From: Topomyia yanbarensis
Taxonomy: Eukaryota > Arthropoda > Insecta > Diptera > Culicidae
DNA length: 64,000 bases
Direction: 5' to 3'
Assembly (NCBI RefSeq): GCF_030247195.1
Contig: NC_080672.1
Coordinates: forward strand, 349,864,413-349,928,412
In this document: positions 1 through 11,338 of the stretch, piece after piece
Layout: each line of letters starts with the position of its first letter
Position numbering within the stretch: the stretch's first letter is position 1
The notes under the pieces: generated by a model
Seen by the model: the letters and a program-made list of their open reading frames with translations, nothing else
What the model was told of the DNA's origin: nothing
Databases searched by the model: none
Translations under genes and position numbers: made by a program

Positions 1-74
1 AGTATCATACAATTGGTTGAATATGCAATTTCAACAGGCTTTGATCAATCACGGGAAACTCACGGGTGGTCAAC

Positions 75-107
75 TAAGCTAAGTTAAGCTAAGCTAAGCT
101 AAGCTAA
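75..107. repeat. AAGCT pentanucleotide microsatellite
   Basis: About six tandem copies of a 5-bp unit (TAAGC/AAGCT), with one variant copy. It looks like an ordinary simple repeat; the arthropod telomere motif TTAGG is absent here. Confidence 0.85.
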
Positions 108-2474
108 AAAAAATAAAATTATGCTTATTCCCACCAAACGCGGAGAAATTGATGTAAAACCCGGAGGCCCAGAGATTGCTATCGAAAACCGGAGTCTCCG
201 GGTCAAACCCTGCGGGGTGGCAACCCTATGGTCGAGAGACAATAAATTTATTTATTCAATTCAATAAAATTTATTTATTGTTTCAATAAAAAAATTTGTT
301 CCATTTTTTAATAAATATTTTATTGAAATTAAAACAAAATTACTGAAATTAAAAATGCTTTTATTAAAAGCAAAAATTTATTGTTGTTGCAATTAAAATT
401 TTTTTTCAGACCAATAAGTTTGTTGTTTGAAGTAATAATCAATAAATGATAGGATTCAACAACACATATTTTTGGTTCAAATGTGCTTAATTTTTCAGCG
501 TGTCCGTGCAGTAGGACTCAAAATTCAGTTTTGTCCAATATCGGCTCAGTTTTTAATGATATCTCATATATTGACTTATTTTTTATAGTAGGTTTATAAA
601 AAAGGTGTTACAGATTTATTACAATCAATAGAGTCATATTATCAATTTTCTATTACTTGTTCGCCATTTAGATTAAATCATATTCAAATCGTAAAAAATC
701 ACATTCCTATATCCCAAGCAGAAGTTATTTGCTTTCAATCTCCAAATGAAAATTACGTTTATTAGCAATGATTTAGCTGGTAAGGAGAATTATTTCGTTA
801 AACTTTATGATGTACGCTTAATTTTGGCACATTGAAAAGGGCCTATTTTTGGAATTATTTGAAAAAACGTCTAGCAAACTTTTTGAAAACTTCGTCTGTG
901 CTCATAGCTAGACGAATAAAAGACACTACACCACAAATTTTGAGAAAATTTGGGATGCACTGTAACCAATCCGTAAGTTATACAACATAGGCATCTATTT
1001 ATATTTTTAATTATTTGTTATTTTGCCCAAACATTTTTTCATTAAAATTCTTTTTCGGCTATTTACAGTGGCGCTCCACTGTAAATCGTGAATATTTATA
1101 CTAAAAATGGTTAAAAATGATATAGAAACTCAACCACAGATAGCAGAATGAAGCATTTTGAATGCTAAAAATGTTGATTTCCTGTAGGAGTGAATCACAG
1201 ATGGATAGGACCTGGGACGGGACATGCGAAGACGGTCTTCTTTTTCCCTCTCGGTTTTGTTGTTATTTTGCAAGGAAAAGTTCGCTCGCAATATAATTTC
1301 AAGCAAAGGTCAATGATAGAGCTGTGCAGATGAGGTACAGAGTTGTGCCGATGATGTACGGAAAATGATGTAGCTTTCACATGACATAAATTATGTTATC
1401 ATTCATATGAATAATCTGATTATAGCTTCATTATCCGTAACGGTCAAGTAGTAGAGTTTTGTACCTATTTTTATCTAGAGACATTAATTTTTACCTAGAG
1501 TCGAAAATTAAATAACTGTTTACAAGAATTTTGAATTTGTCTTGTCATAGACTAATAGATCGCAATCGATTGATCGATTTCACCGGTCTGATATAAACAG
1601 AGCAATTGCATAAGCTTTCTGCTGAGAAAGTTAAACTAATTTCTACGCACACATTATTTTCCACAAATTTGAACGAGAGACGCAATGTTTCATAAGTTGA
1701 TTCAGTTGTGCAGGTTATTTTTGAGGATTTTGTAAGAGGGGCTTCTAGTTCTAGATTTTCTGTACTCCTCCCTGCGGGAAACGCGGGGACAGGTTACTAC
1801 GATTATTTAATAGAACTTTGTTGGCTGTTTTTGAATTGACAGAAGTGTGCTACCACGGCTCTCAGAAGCGAGGCCTGCTACCCCGCGAATTCTGCGGTGA
1901 CGTCAGAGAAATCGTTGAGATAAACAGGCGGATTTCTAGAAAGTTGATAATTGAAAAATTTAAGCTCTTACTGTGAAAAAACAATGTGCAACGAACTCTT
2001 GACGTAATTTACGCCATAATTACACTAGACACCAGAGGTAAAAATAATCGAAGCTCTTATTTGACGGCTGAAAATGAACCTGGTGCGATTCGCGGTGAAT
2101 AGAAAAAAATATTCATATGCCTACAAAGCATATGAAACAACAATCATCATCGCTCACATTGTGCCAGGGCCTACTTTGATGCGTTTGATTCGTTACTGTA
2201 CGGTCACTTCGTGTAATAATCGGAACCGAATGAAAAACTGCATGGATGAATGGCCGGTTTGTTCGTTTAACGTTTTCAGCTGCGTGCGGCTAAATATGAT
2301 CAATTTTAATTCAATGAATTTGAATATTTTCAACTCCGCTGGACACAAAATATAATCAGTGCAGCCATGTGATTAGTAGCGAAATTTGGGAATTTGACTG
2401 CATGTCATAGAAAACATATCTAACCGTTATTTCCTATTCCCAGCATAGGTTTTGGACATCGGCATAGCTTCCTT
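108..2474. other. AT-rich intergenic DNA, no gene seen
   Basis: The reading frames are short and I recognise none of them. Positions 240-460 are rich in AATAAA/TTTATT words and imperfect AT palindromes. A 61-codon minus frame at 1195-1380 ends in a basic run, but no convincing splice acceptor joins it to the gene at 4 kb. Confidence 0.5.
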
Positions 2475-2571
2475 CCCTGGTAACATTTGAAGTTTTATGG
2501 TAGTTTTATAGCCACTCATAAAACTTAGATTACCCTTGTAGCGTGCTATAAAATATTGAATGCTGCTTGGG
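2475..2571. mobile_element. ~97-bp palindromic MITE, copy A
   Basis: A short foldback whose ends are imperfect inverted repeats (CCCTGGTAAC... to ...GCTTGGG). Its interior holds two TTTTATAG/TATAAAA-type arms. A second copy, clearly related over its whole length, lies at 41824-41920. No coding capacity. I could not establish a target-site duplication. Confidence 0.7.
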
Positions 2572-3176
2572 TTATGATCTATCAGGTGCCGATCATTCGG
2601 TGGCAGCAAAGAAAATATGAATTCTATTTAATTATTTTTATTATTATTTAATGAATTAAAATATCAACAAAAGAATAAATTAATAAAATATTCTACAATT
2701 ACTACTTTAAAATGATTCAATCTACAATTTATTTATCTGACAATCTCCAATCTTATTCACACAAGGTGATGGCAAGTTTTTCATAGTGTTTAACTAATTT
2801 TATGAAATAATTATCTCACTGATTATTCAAAAAATACTCCTCAAAATTTTCAATAAATATATTCGGCATTAATTTTTCACTGTCTAATATAAATATGCAT
2901 TTGTCGGTCGCTAAGGTGATCAAACTCACGAATGGAATTATTTGTTTGTTAGAAAATAAAGTAATATTTTTTTTAAATATTATTTTTTTCATAAAAATAT
3001 TTGTAATAAAGTAACAATTGTAACAATCTAATAAATGCATCCTAAAATAGCCTGGAATTTATTTTTTGATACCAAATTCTTAACTTTCTTAGTTTTGTGG
3101 CAATTTCATTATTGAGCTTTTATATAATTGATGCACAATTACAGCAGCGTAAAATCAATTAAACGAAAAGTGACAC

Positions 3177-3217
3177 ATCATCATGTTTTACCGGCGTCGG
3201 CGGTAAAACATGATGAT
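3177..3217. other. perfect 17-bp hairpin
   Basis: The arms ATCATCATGTTTTACCG and CGGTAAAACATGATGAT are exact inverse complements around a 7-base loop. A weaker stem with CTACCG/CGGTAG ends follows within 15 bases. It lies downstream of the miple-type gene, on the side where the unresolved last exon should be. Function unknown. Confidence 0.8.
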
Positions 3218-4006
3218 AAGTTATGTTCTACCGTAGACCATGCGGTAGACTTGGGTGCAACGCCCAACTCCTACTTAGCAGAAGACAAAGAATTCTTCGC
3301 ATTTCCTTTCGATCATGTCCATATGAGCCTGCCTAGTCCTAGTTTTCCGTTTTAAGTTTATAACTGATTCGTTCTAGAATACCTATACGTCTTTCAATTT
3401 CATTGCTTTCGTTTCTCTTAGTCTCAAATTAGTCGAAAATAACCATCAAAATCGATACCTTGCGGCAATTAAAACATAGTAACAAAATCAATTATTTGGA
3501 ATATTTATTCTTTTTATTAATTGCCAATATACCGGGAGTAGTGCGGATAGAAAAAAAATATTTTCTTTAACGCATTCTGATAGCAATAGGAACTTCTTTC
3601 CACCTCAACATATATCTAAATGTTTTTTTAACAAAAGCATATAAATATAGATTCAAAACAAATTTTATAAATGCAAACATTTTGTTTTTAATACGTCATA
3701 GACTTTGCCAGGAAATAACGATACTGCCCAAACGTTATTGCTTTCAAGAAAATGAAAATCGTCAAGATAGGTCCGGTTCACAATGACAGGCCATTGCCGG
3801 TTCGCGGTGACATTTGCTTTTTTTCACTTTGCACGTCCCGTCCCAGGATAGGACTATACATCGTTGCATTGATGCACATCCTAGGCAACATTACAAAGTT
3901 ATGAAATTTACGTCAATGTAACCTGGTAGCAGAACATCTGGCTTTCGGTACTCCATACTCCTTAACGGTCCAGTAAAAATCTCGAAAAGATAGATGGTCC
4001 AATTAC

Positions 4007-4192
4007 CTTTCTCTTTCTTCTCGGTTTTGGCCGGTTTGTTCTGTTTGTCTTTCGACTTGCCCTGATTGCAGTTCTTGTTGACTACTCGCGGCGACTGGCA
4101 GGTGGCATCGCTGCTCGACTTCAGACTATCGGTACGGGACATCTGTCCATTGGGGGCACACTCGGACCAGGCTCCTTTGTCGTAACGGCATG
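4007..4192 (-). CDS. miple: miple-type gene, third coding exon: second PTN/MK module and Lys-rich tail
   Basis: The exon is 186 bp, with acceptor CCCACAG just upstream and donor G|GTAATT at 4006. It encodes CRYDKGAWSECAPNGQMSR, then Ser-rich sequence and DATCQSPRVVNKNCNQ, then a polybasic tail of KSKDKQNKPAKTEKKEK type. The tail matches the heparin-binding tails of midkines. The open frame continues to 3891, but those codons (GNWTIYLF...) follow the donor and look intronic. Confidence 0.88.
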
Positions 4193-7100
4193 CTGTGGGT
4201 GGGTAAATTTTTATATCGAGTCGTTAGTAAACAACATTTACTATAGTTGGGCATTCGCTGGTTGTGGCACCACTTAGGATTCAACCAACGAGTTGGTTAA
4301 CCCGCGGATGTTTCGCTTTATTTGTTTGGATTGAATTGCAAATAATTAAACAATGTTATACCTATGTGCATTTATCGTTAGTTTGTCGAGAAATGATGAA
4401 AAAATTGCGCAACAGTGATTCCACTTAAAGTTCAACTGAGAAAGACTGGAAGAGCCATCTTAGAAAACGAAAAAGCTATTTTTTCACACCGTTGGTCACA
4501 TCTTCATGAAAATCAATTAGTAGTACACTACCAATGTCCGGTATACATAGTTTTTCATGACGATTGTGTAAAGAGCAGTGAAAAAACTGCTTTTTCGTTT
4601 TCAAAGGTGGTCGCATTTCGAAGCATTTTGAGTTGAACCTTAAGCTAACCAAATCGCCCATGAAACAACGTTGTACACCAGGGCGTTACTATAGTTACCT
4701 TTTTTGCACTTCTTCTGGATGGTGCGGGTCTGCACGCATGACGGTTCACCCTTCTTCAGCGACAGCTCCCGGGAGCGAGTGTTGGACTTGGCGTCGCACT
4801 CGGTCCATGGTCCCTTGGTGTATCGGCATTGCGAATCTGTCCGGTCCGGTAACAAAATGGTAGATGTTTTTTGTTTTGGCACAGTGGAAAAACCAAGATC
4901 GGATATAGGATAAATAAGTTATTTGAAGTACGAAGCAAATGTTCACTTAGTTCATATTATTTTTGCATCACTACACACTTCAGTACATGTTAGGGGTGAG
5001 GTATTTAGGTGATAAATACAAACAGGTGAATAAATAAAATAAAATGACTACATACCACTAAATGCTTAAATGGTATGTTCTAGTTGAAAACCGTGTTATT
5101 TGAAGAATTTAGTTGGTGAAGTTATGTTTTGAATCAACTGTTAGAACTATTACGAAGAAGTATAATTATGGTGCAATCTAGTTGATCAGTACACATAGAC
5201 TTTTGCTGCCCATGACCGCAAATCTGTCCCATAAAGATAGTAAATCCCATAGAAAACGGTACAAATATGCGATCATGGGTAGTTTAGTCGAAGAAGAAAC
5301 ACTATATGTGTTACCAATAGCACGACTAGATGATGTCCTGGTAGTATAGTAAAGACTAAAATAATACGGAGTTGAAAAGGTTTCATCTTGAGCAAAATAA
5401 TAAAATCAGTTTTAGTCTGTATTTACACATTAACAGCATTTAATTTGTATCGTTCAAGTTTACCCTAATTAACTTAGATTTTAAATACTTTTGTTTGGAT
5501 TTCTGATACATTTTCTTATAAGAATCACTTTGTTTGGCTAAATTCCTTCATTAAGCATTTCCTTCCAACTATGCAATGCTTCGCAGAGTAGAAATGTGTT
5601 TTACACTATGTGTCAAGTAGACTGCACCATTATGATGAGTAAAAGATGAAACAATAACCTCACTTTTACAAGTTACAGCTATTGTGCCGATCGGGACAAA
5701 TTGTTTTATTCTGAGATAGAACTCGCGTTGCCGCAAATCATTAATATGAAAGTCATTTTAAAGAGGGCGGTTAGGAATTCAAAATGGCGACTTCCGGTTA
5801 CCAAAAAATAGAGAAAACCATCATCAACATGGATATCATTTGAAAGGAGGTGGTCAGTAGACATCGAAAATTGAGGATTAATGCCATTTTGAAATCCATG
5901 ATAGCGACTTCCGGTTACCACAAAATAGTGCCATTATCAATATGGAAGTTATTGTAAGGAGGTGATCAGTAGACAGTAGACCGCCTTACATTTTGAAAAA
6001 GTTTTGAAATATACATGGGTCAGCTCAGATTTTTGTTCTAGGTGTGAATATAAAAACTTTCTCCAAAAATGACTTAATTTGGACATGATTTAGAGGTGTC
6101 TCCAATCAAAAATCGTGTTTTTGCTATGTTTCCATAGGAAGATCACTTTCACTCTGATTTCATAAGCCCACATATAATCAATGGTTGTTCCTTAGACATA
6201 TCTTAGCATGTTTAAGCTAATCGCAATTGAAAATTTGTTAACTAGATTTTTATATAGAAAAGAATATCAAAAACAAGAAAAATACTGCTAATTTTCCTTG
6301 GTTTTGATATTTTTGTCCATATAAAAATCCAGTTAACAAATTTTCTATTGCGATTAGAGCTATGTTCACTTGTTAAAACAACATGTCAAGATGTGTCTTA
6401 GGAACAACCTTTGATGATATGTGGGCATGTAGGGCCTATTAAATCAGAATGTAAGTGTTCCTATAGAAACATAGCAAGAACACAATTTTTTATTGAAGAC
6501 ACCTCCAAATTATAGCCAATTTAAGTGATTTTTGGTAAAAGTTTTTAAATTCACAACTAGAACAAAAATCTGAGCTGACCCAATCATATTTCAAAACAAG
6601 TTTGCTCATTTTAGAGCATATAAGTCTCCGTATCAGTAATATATCAGGGAAAAGCAAATATGTTTTGGATAATTTGGTATTTAAAAAAATATTTCTAACT
6701 ACATTTGACTATTGAAGACAGCCTATGATGTTTTTTTGCGGATTTTAAAATGCCATTTCGTACGTTTGTCAAATAGTCCTAACCATGATCAGATTTTGTC
6801 TAGTCTCACTTAGTATCATTAACCTTAGTGGTAAGGGAAACTTTTTTAGTACACTACGAGATGAGGAATGGGATTTTCTAATTTCTGTATTATTTGATTT
6901 TACAATACCATTATATATTAAATTATTTAACGTATCAACTCACTCTTTATACAGGATTAGCTTTGGTATGAGATGGTCACATTACTAACTCAAACCGCAA
7001 AATTTAAACACTTAAAATCTTGTTAGTATATTAAATTTTGAATTGAATCAACCTAAAAAATAATAGCAAACTCAACTTTACCGATTATACACAAATTTAC

Positions 7101-7575
7101 AAAATAAAAAGCCAATCGAACCAAAAACCTAAACTAAAAGTAATGCGTTCACGCTCGGTTCCAACTTACTCTGCGCCTGCTGTTTAGTGTTGTCGGATTT
7201 AGATTTTGTGTTTTGTTGTTTGAGTTTCTGGAGGGTGGACGAGGCCGAGGAGGATGATGGTGATGTAGTTGAAGATGATGATGATGAGGAGTTGGAGTTG
7301 AGTTTGTCTTTTTTGCGGTCTTTCTTACCCGAGGCGCCGGCACTTCCGCCGTTTTTGGTGCCCCGTTCGTTTCGGATCAGCACTTCGCGGTCGTCCTCCT
7401 GCCAGATCTCCTTCAGACCATTGTCGTTGATGGGCAGGGCTGCTTCGGCGGCCGCTAGCGATTTCTTCGGACCGGTCACATCGGCGGCTGCTGCTGATGC
7501 TGCCGCTCCGAGTGTCTGCGTGGGAAAGGTGGACAGTGATGCCAGGGCCAGGAACGATATTACCAGGATGTTCAT
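4007..7575 (-). CDS. miple: pleiotrophin/midkine family secreted growth factor (miple-type), 3 coding exons resolved
   Basis: Secreted heparin-binding cytokine of the midkine/pleiotrophin family. In flies the homologues are Miple1 and Miple2, reported as ligands of the receptor kinase Alk. The coding order on the minus strand is 7575-7170, 4836-4699 and 4192-4007. Each joint has GT/AG borders and phase 1, and the frame is kept throughout, giving about 243 codons so far. The protein has a signal peptide, a Ser-rich basic linker, and two cysteine modules each starting CRY.KG.W(T/S)EC. A Lys-rich tail follows. The third exon ends at a GTAATT donor, so at least one more 3' exon must exist; I did not find it. 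A 5' untranslated exon is also implied, because a splice acceptor sits directly before the ATG. Which paralogue this is cannot be settled by eye. Confidence 0.88.
4429..4639. mobile_element. 211-bp MITE in the miple intron, flanked by TTAA
   Basis: TTAA stands at both edges (4425-4428 and 4640-4643). The terminal inverted repeats are AGTTCAACT / AGTTGAACC, and the inner arms GAAAACGAAAAAGC...TTTTTTCAC recur inverted near 4575-4605. TTAA duplication is typical of piggyBac-type movement. The element sits in the intron between the second and third coding exons. Confidence 0.7.
4699..4836 (-). CDS. miple: miple-type gene, second coding exon: first PTN/MK cysteine module
   Basis: The exon is 138 bp, with acceptor GGACAG at 4837-4842 and donor G|GTAACT at 4698. 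It encodes a four-cysteine module beginning SQCRYTKGPWTECDAKSN and ending SCVQTRTIQKKCKK, with the conserved Trp, the Cys spacing and the basic C-terminal strand of the PTN/MK domain. It enters and leaves in phase 1, so it is a symmetrical domain exon that could be duplicated or skipped without breaking frame. Confidence 0.9.
5745..5975. repeat. minisatellite, period ~117 bp
   Basis: The motif GCGACTTCCGGTTACC occurs at 5787 and again at 5904. The flanking block AAGGAGGTG(G/A)TCAGTAGAC is also repeated, giving about two full units plus a partial one. It lies in the long intron of the miple-type gene. Confidence 0.8.
6001..6597. mobile_element. ~0.6-kb foldback element with ~280-bp arms
   Basis: The sequence from GTTTTGAAATATACATGGGTCAGCTCAG is repeated inverted at the right end (CTGAGCTGACCC...ATTTCAAAAC). 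The arms match nearly throughout, meeting near 6300 with a very short loop. Shared landmarks include the TATGTTTCCATAG, GTTGTTCCTTAGA and AATTTGTTAACT words and their inverse complements. No coding capacity. It lies in the miple-type intron, so the pre-mRNA could form a long hairpin. Confidence 0.9.
7170..7575 (-). CDS. miple: miple-type gene, first coding exon: signal peptide and acidic/Ser-rich linker
   Basis: It starts MNILVISFLALASLSTFP, a typical short signal peptide with likely cleavage near residues 22-25. An Ala-rich stretch follows, then a mixed-charge segment containing KEIWQEDDREVLIRNERG, then Gly/Lys, poly-Ser/Thr and Lys/Gln runs. The exon is 406 bp and ends at A|GTAAGT in phase 1. 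A strong polypyrimidine tract ending TTCATTTCAG immediately precedes the ATG. The exon therefore begins exactly at the start codon and the 5' UTR lies on an unseen upstream exon. The frame stays open past the donor to 7129, but those codons are intronic. Confidence 0.85.
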
Positions 7576-7781
7576 CTGAAATGAAGAGGGAGAAAGAGGT
7601 TGAGATTAGTGTCTCTAGCTCTATGTCAGTAAACAAAGGAATGTGTTTAAGTGGTAAGAGTCCAATAACCTTCCATAAAACATGTCATGCAAAAATCAAC
7701 AAACGAAATTCTCCATAGGGGCCTCTTTTTTTAAATTTTAGAGGAAACAGTAGGTAACTCTGAATGCTAGAATCATTCATT

Positions 7782-7913
7782 CCCAGTAAAGTTCAGCCGG
7801 AAATGAACCGGGATTCTGGCTGGTTCCAGTTCGTATTCCGGCTCCAGTGCAACAACCGATTCTAACTGGAACCAGCCAGAATCCCGGTTCATTTCCGGCT
7901 GAGCTTAACTGGG
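7782..7913. mobile_element. 132-bp foldback MITE
   Basis: Two ~50-bp arms run from CCCAGTAAAGTTCAGCCGG on the left to its inverse counterpart ending AGCTTAACTGGG on the right, with only about three mismatches. It lies about 200 bp upstream of the first resolved miple exon, so it is in the 5' intron if an upstream UTR exon exists. Confidence 0.9.
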
Positions 7914-9839
7914 TTGTATTGATCAGTCGGAAAAATGTGCATCACTTTTGTATTACTTTTGAAGTATGCATAATTTCTATAAATAATGCAAAAACTGATT
8001 TTCAGAAAATCTTTTGAAAGCGACGTAGAAGAAACAAAATTTACCTGCCTATTTCTTACAGAGCCTTCAATATGGGGCGTCTAAGAGACTCAATCGAACA
8101 CGGGAAGTTATATATACCAGGGTTAGTACATTCACATATCTTTCTGTAATGTCACAGATTTATTTTACAATTTTCGGTCACAGATTTTTTTTTACAGATG
8201 ACAGATTTTTGGCATTTTTCTGCAGAGTAATTAGTACGCCGCACAGTGGATCCACTCCATACAATTGCTGGACAAAACCTCAAAAGTAGTTTAAAATGTG
8301 AACAGAAACATTTTGATTTCCTAGGGTAGTCCTTAGTATCGAGTTAGCTAGGATGGTTCCAATTTATCGAAATCTGGTGAATAAAAAATGATGTAATTTT
8401 ATACATTTGTTTGTAGATCTTCAGTCCAATCTGAATATCATCGAAGAAAAAATCATACCTTCATAGCTCTTTAAGAGATAATCCTCATGTACGAATTTAT
8501 AAACGTATGCGTTTAGAATAGTTGTAAAAGCTAGCATATCTTAAGGTGATTGATAGAATGCCTTAAATTTTTGTTTTATTGGTCTATTTATTTATAGTTA
8601 TCGCCAAAGCTATTAAAAGATGACAGGTTTATTTGATTATGATGAAGATATCAAATCATTCCGTACTATGCTCTATTCACAGTTGCTTATACGATGCATA
8701 CTGCAGCTAAGCTTCTCAATACTCTTCCATTGATTTTCAATTCCAATGATGATATGAATATCTCTCCTTGTGGGTACTGACTTGGTTTTTCGTACAAAAA
8801 TATCCTGAGCATACTTTGCACTGTATGTGTATGCTTTGAAATAGAGGCGTGAGCGTTTTTGCCTGAAACTCTCGTCAATTTGGAAGTGAATCATTGAGGG
8901 AGATTTTGAATTTGATTGTTGATTGTGATAGATTCAATAGGGAGTTTTCACTTGAAAATAAATGTTGCATTACTGGCCAATAACTAAAAATCGAGTTAAA
9001 AAGAACACTTCCCACACTCACGTGTTTACCTTTCATCGGCCACCAGTAAAGCTAACGACCAATACCTACCAAAGAGACAGGATTCATGGAAAGATATAAT
9101 AATAGTTGCAGTTAGTTTGCCTCGTTAGCTTCTATATATTTGAATTTTTCTATACTGCATATAACTGTGAAAATGTAGAAACACGAGTCATAGTGGCAAG
9201 GCGGTTAAAGAATACTTATATTTGTATCAAGGAAATTGCCCCAAACCCTGAATTTACAAGCAGCGTTCAGAAAAAGAAATCCACCGGTGAATAATAATGC
9301 AAAACTTCATGAAATCAAGAAATACCATGCGTCTCCATGAAAAAAACTAATTTTACAATGTCCAAATACCAACCTTCGGCGCAAAACGGCGCAAGATGGC
9401 ACTATGATTTTTGAAAACTAGATAAAATTCTACGTCAGTTGTACTAGATGAGATCCTTTAACACGCTTTTACCGATAAAGAGATGACACTCTGAATGTAA
9501 ATAAGTCCGCGTTGAACAACGTAGTTATATTGATTTTATTGGCAACTTTTTAAATACTCATTACTTCTCAAATCGAAAAACACCATTGAATTCCTGAGAT
9601 GATTTTCTATTAGAAATGCCAATATGTGTTGTTAAATTATCATTGTAGTACCTATTAAAGCGAGATGAATTAGAATTAACAAAAAAAAATTGTCACTCAA
9701 ATTCTTGCAGATTTTCAAGACCCTGTACGGTTCAAAAAATGTAGCACTTATATTTTTCACTCGATTGACTCAAAATTTTGGCGAATACAGCTTTAGGTAA
9801 TGTACATTTAGGAAAAAATATAAAAGGTATGAAAATCGA
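7914..9839. other. no gene seen; presumably 5' intron or upstream region of the miple-type gene
   Basis: AT-rich DNA with only short open frames. Around 8150-8230 the word ACAGATTTTT recurs, echoing the hAT MITE family at 19 kb. No promoter or 5' UTR exon could be located by eye. Confidence 0.4.
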
Positions 9840-9844
9840 AAATA

Positions 9845-10360
9845 AATTTTGGAGGTTTTGACCGGTCCGGCCCCACTGTGCGCCGTGCTACCAGAGGAGA
9901 GTGGTAGTGGCAAAATATTTGCAGGGGATCTCAACGCCCGGCACGGGTTGTGGGACAACAGAAGGCGGATCCGGAATGGAATCGTTCTTGCTGACGACTT
10001 CGAAGCCGGCCAATATAACATCCTCGCCCCGGAATGTCCGACGAGAATTTCGAGTCCATCCCGTACTGGATATCTTCATCACCAACATTGCTACTGATAA
10101 TTCATAGGTTCTGTTCAGCGAGTTGTCATCCGAGTTGTGGTACTGACGCTGAGTGCCAGAGCCGAAGCACTCCATCATTCGAATCGGGGAAGCTACCATC
10201 GCGCCAACTGGGAGGCGCTTCAGCGGCACAGCAACGTTTACCACAGTCCATTTACCACTGGATTTCCTGGTGGACATTTACACGGCGCTTGAATCCACCT
10301 AATAAGCGATCGCTTTTGCCCGCGACAAGGCGGTACCCGTGCTGCAAAATCAGGTGAGCA
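9845..10360 (+). pseudogene. jockey-type LINE endonuclease fragment, frameshifted
   Basis: The translated pieces match the C-terminal part of the apurinic-type endonuclease of jockey-like non-LTR retrotransposons: FAGDLNARHGLWDN, then NGIVLADDFEAGQYNILAPE, then after a frame change LDIFITN. Further fragments in other frames (HRANWEALQRHS, then DFLVDIYTALES, then AFARDKAVPVLQNQ) match the region that usually follows. No reverse transcriptase follows it, so it is an isolated dead fragment of about 0.5 kb. The higher GC content than the flanks also marks it. Confidence 0.8.
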
Positions 10361-10989
10361 ACTCTTTCCAAATTGATAACATTAACGGAGACAACATCAG
10401 GCGATAAATTTTTACTATGCGCGGAAAAAAAGTTCCCAAAATCGTTAGTAAAGTGACATTAATTCTGGAACAATAACGTTTTTACGTTACGCATGGACAA
10501 AACTAATAAGTTTTATACTTGTGTTCAATTTGCCTTGCGTAACGCCAGCGTAACGCTTTTATTAGTGGAAATATTTGTTTTTGTTTTGTGAACTTTGGTC
10601 ACGGTTTCCGCCGTCATTACCTAATCGATTTGATGTACGTGAACTAGTACACAACTTTATGAACATACTTCGTAAAACAAAAGGATGACTCATGATGTTA
10701 TTCATAGATTTAGGAACATTACTTCACAAAATCAAAACAGTCTGGATACTTCTTCGTGGACTATTTCAGGAAACTTGGAATTTTATTCATGAATCCATTC
10801 AATCCTCGTGAACTAATTCATAATTCTTAATATTAATATACTAATCACGAACTAATATCCGTGCTCGAGAAATAGTTCACGAAACCATACAATATTATTC
10901 AGTCTACTTTTTACCTCTGCCGCAGTCAGACCTACAATCGTTCTAGTGTGCATTGTCTCGAGAATAAAGGAAACTTCAGATTATTCTTG
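10361..10989. other. AT-rich DNA with TTCATGAA-type words
   Basis: Positions 10590-10900 repeat TGGTCACGG, CGTGAACTA and TTCATAA/TTCATGAA words. These also mark the duplicated family at 12.2-13.8 kb, so this is probably a diverged piece of it. No gene seen. Confidence 0.4.
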
Positions 10990-10992
10990 TCA

Positions 10993-11338
10993 GGGACCAT
11001 CCATAAATGACGTAGCATTATATAGGGGAGGGGGGAGTTTTGTAATTTGTGATGATGTGTGACGACAGGGGAGTAGGGGGTCATGTCATGCTACGTAGCT
11101 TTTTTAAAGGGAATAGGGGTTGACCTGATGTCACGACAATTTTACGAGTTTCATCTAACTGACATCGTTTTTTTTTATTATTTTTTATTTTTTTACGGGG
11201 ACAAGTGGAGAGGTAGGGTTACCGTCAAGCTACGTAATTATCAGGGGGGGTATTTAGAGTTTTGTGACGAAATGCTACGATGGGGGAGGGGGTGTTGAAT
11301 ATCACTCAAAAAATGCTACGTCATTTATGGATGATCCC
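10993..11338. mobile_element. 346-bp MITE with 3-bp TSD, Harbinger-like, copy 1
   Basis: The terminal inverted repeats are GGGACCATCCATAAATGACG and its right-hand counterpart (CGTCATTTATGGATGATCCC). TCA is duplicated at 10990-10992 and 11339-11341. The interior is G-rich on the plus strand. A second family member is at 38632-38886, also with a 3-bp duplication (TAA). Such duplications fit PIF/Harbinger-type movement. Confidence 0.8.

Noticed and set aside
1195..1380. Last exon of the miple-type gene ending in KPRGKKKTVF
   Set aside because: A basic end is suggestive, but there is no pyrimidine-rich acceptor in the right phase and the distance from 4007 is large.
7187..7579. 130-codon plus-strand frame, acidic
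   Set aside because: It is the complement of the miple signal-peptide/Ser-rich exon; the minus strand has the signal peptide, the splice sites and the domain homology.
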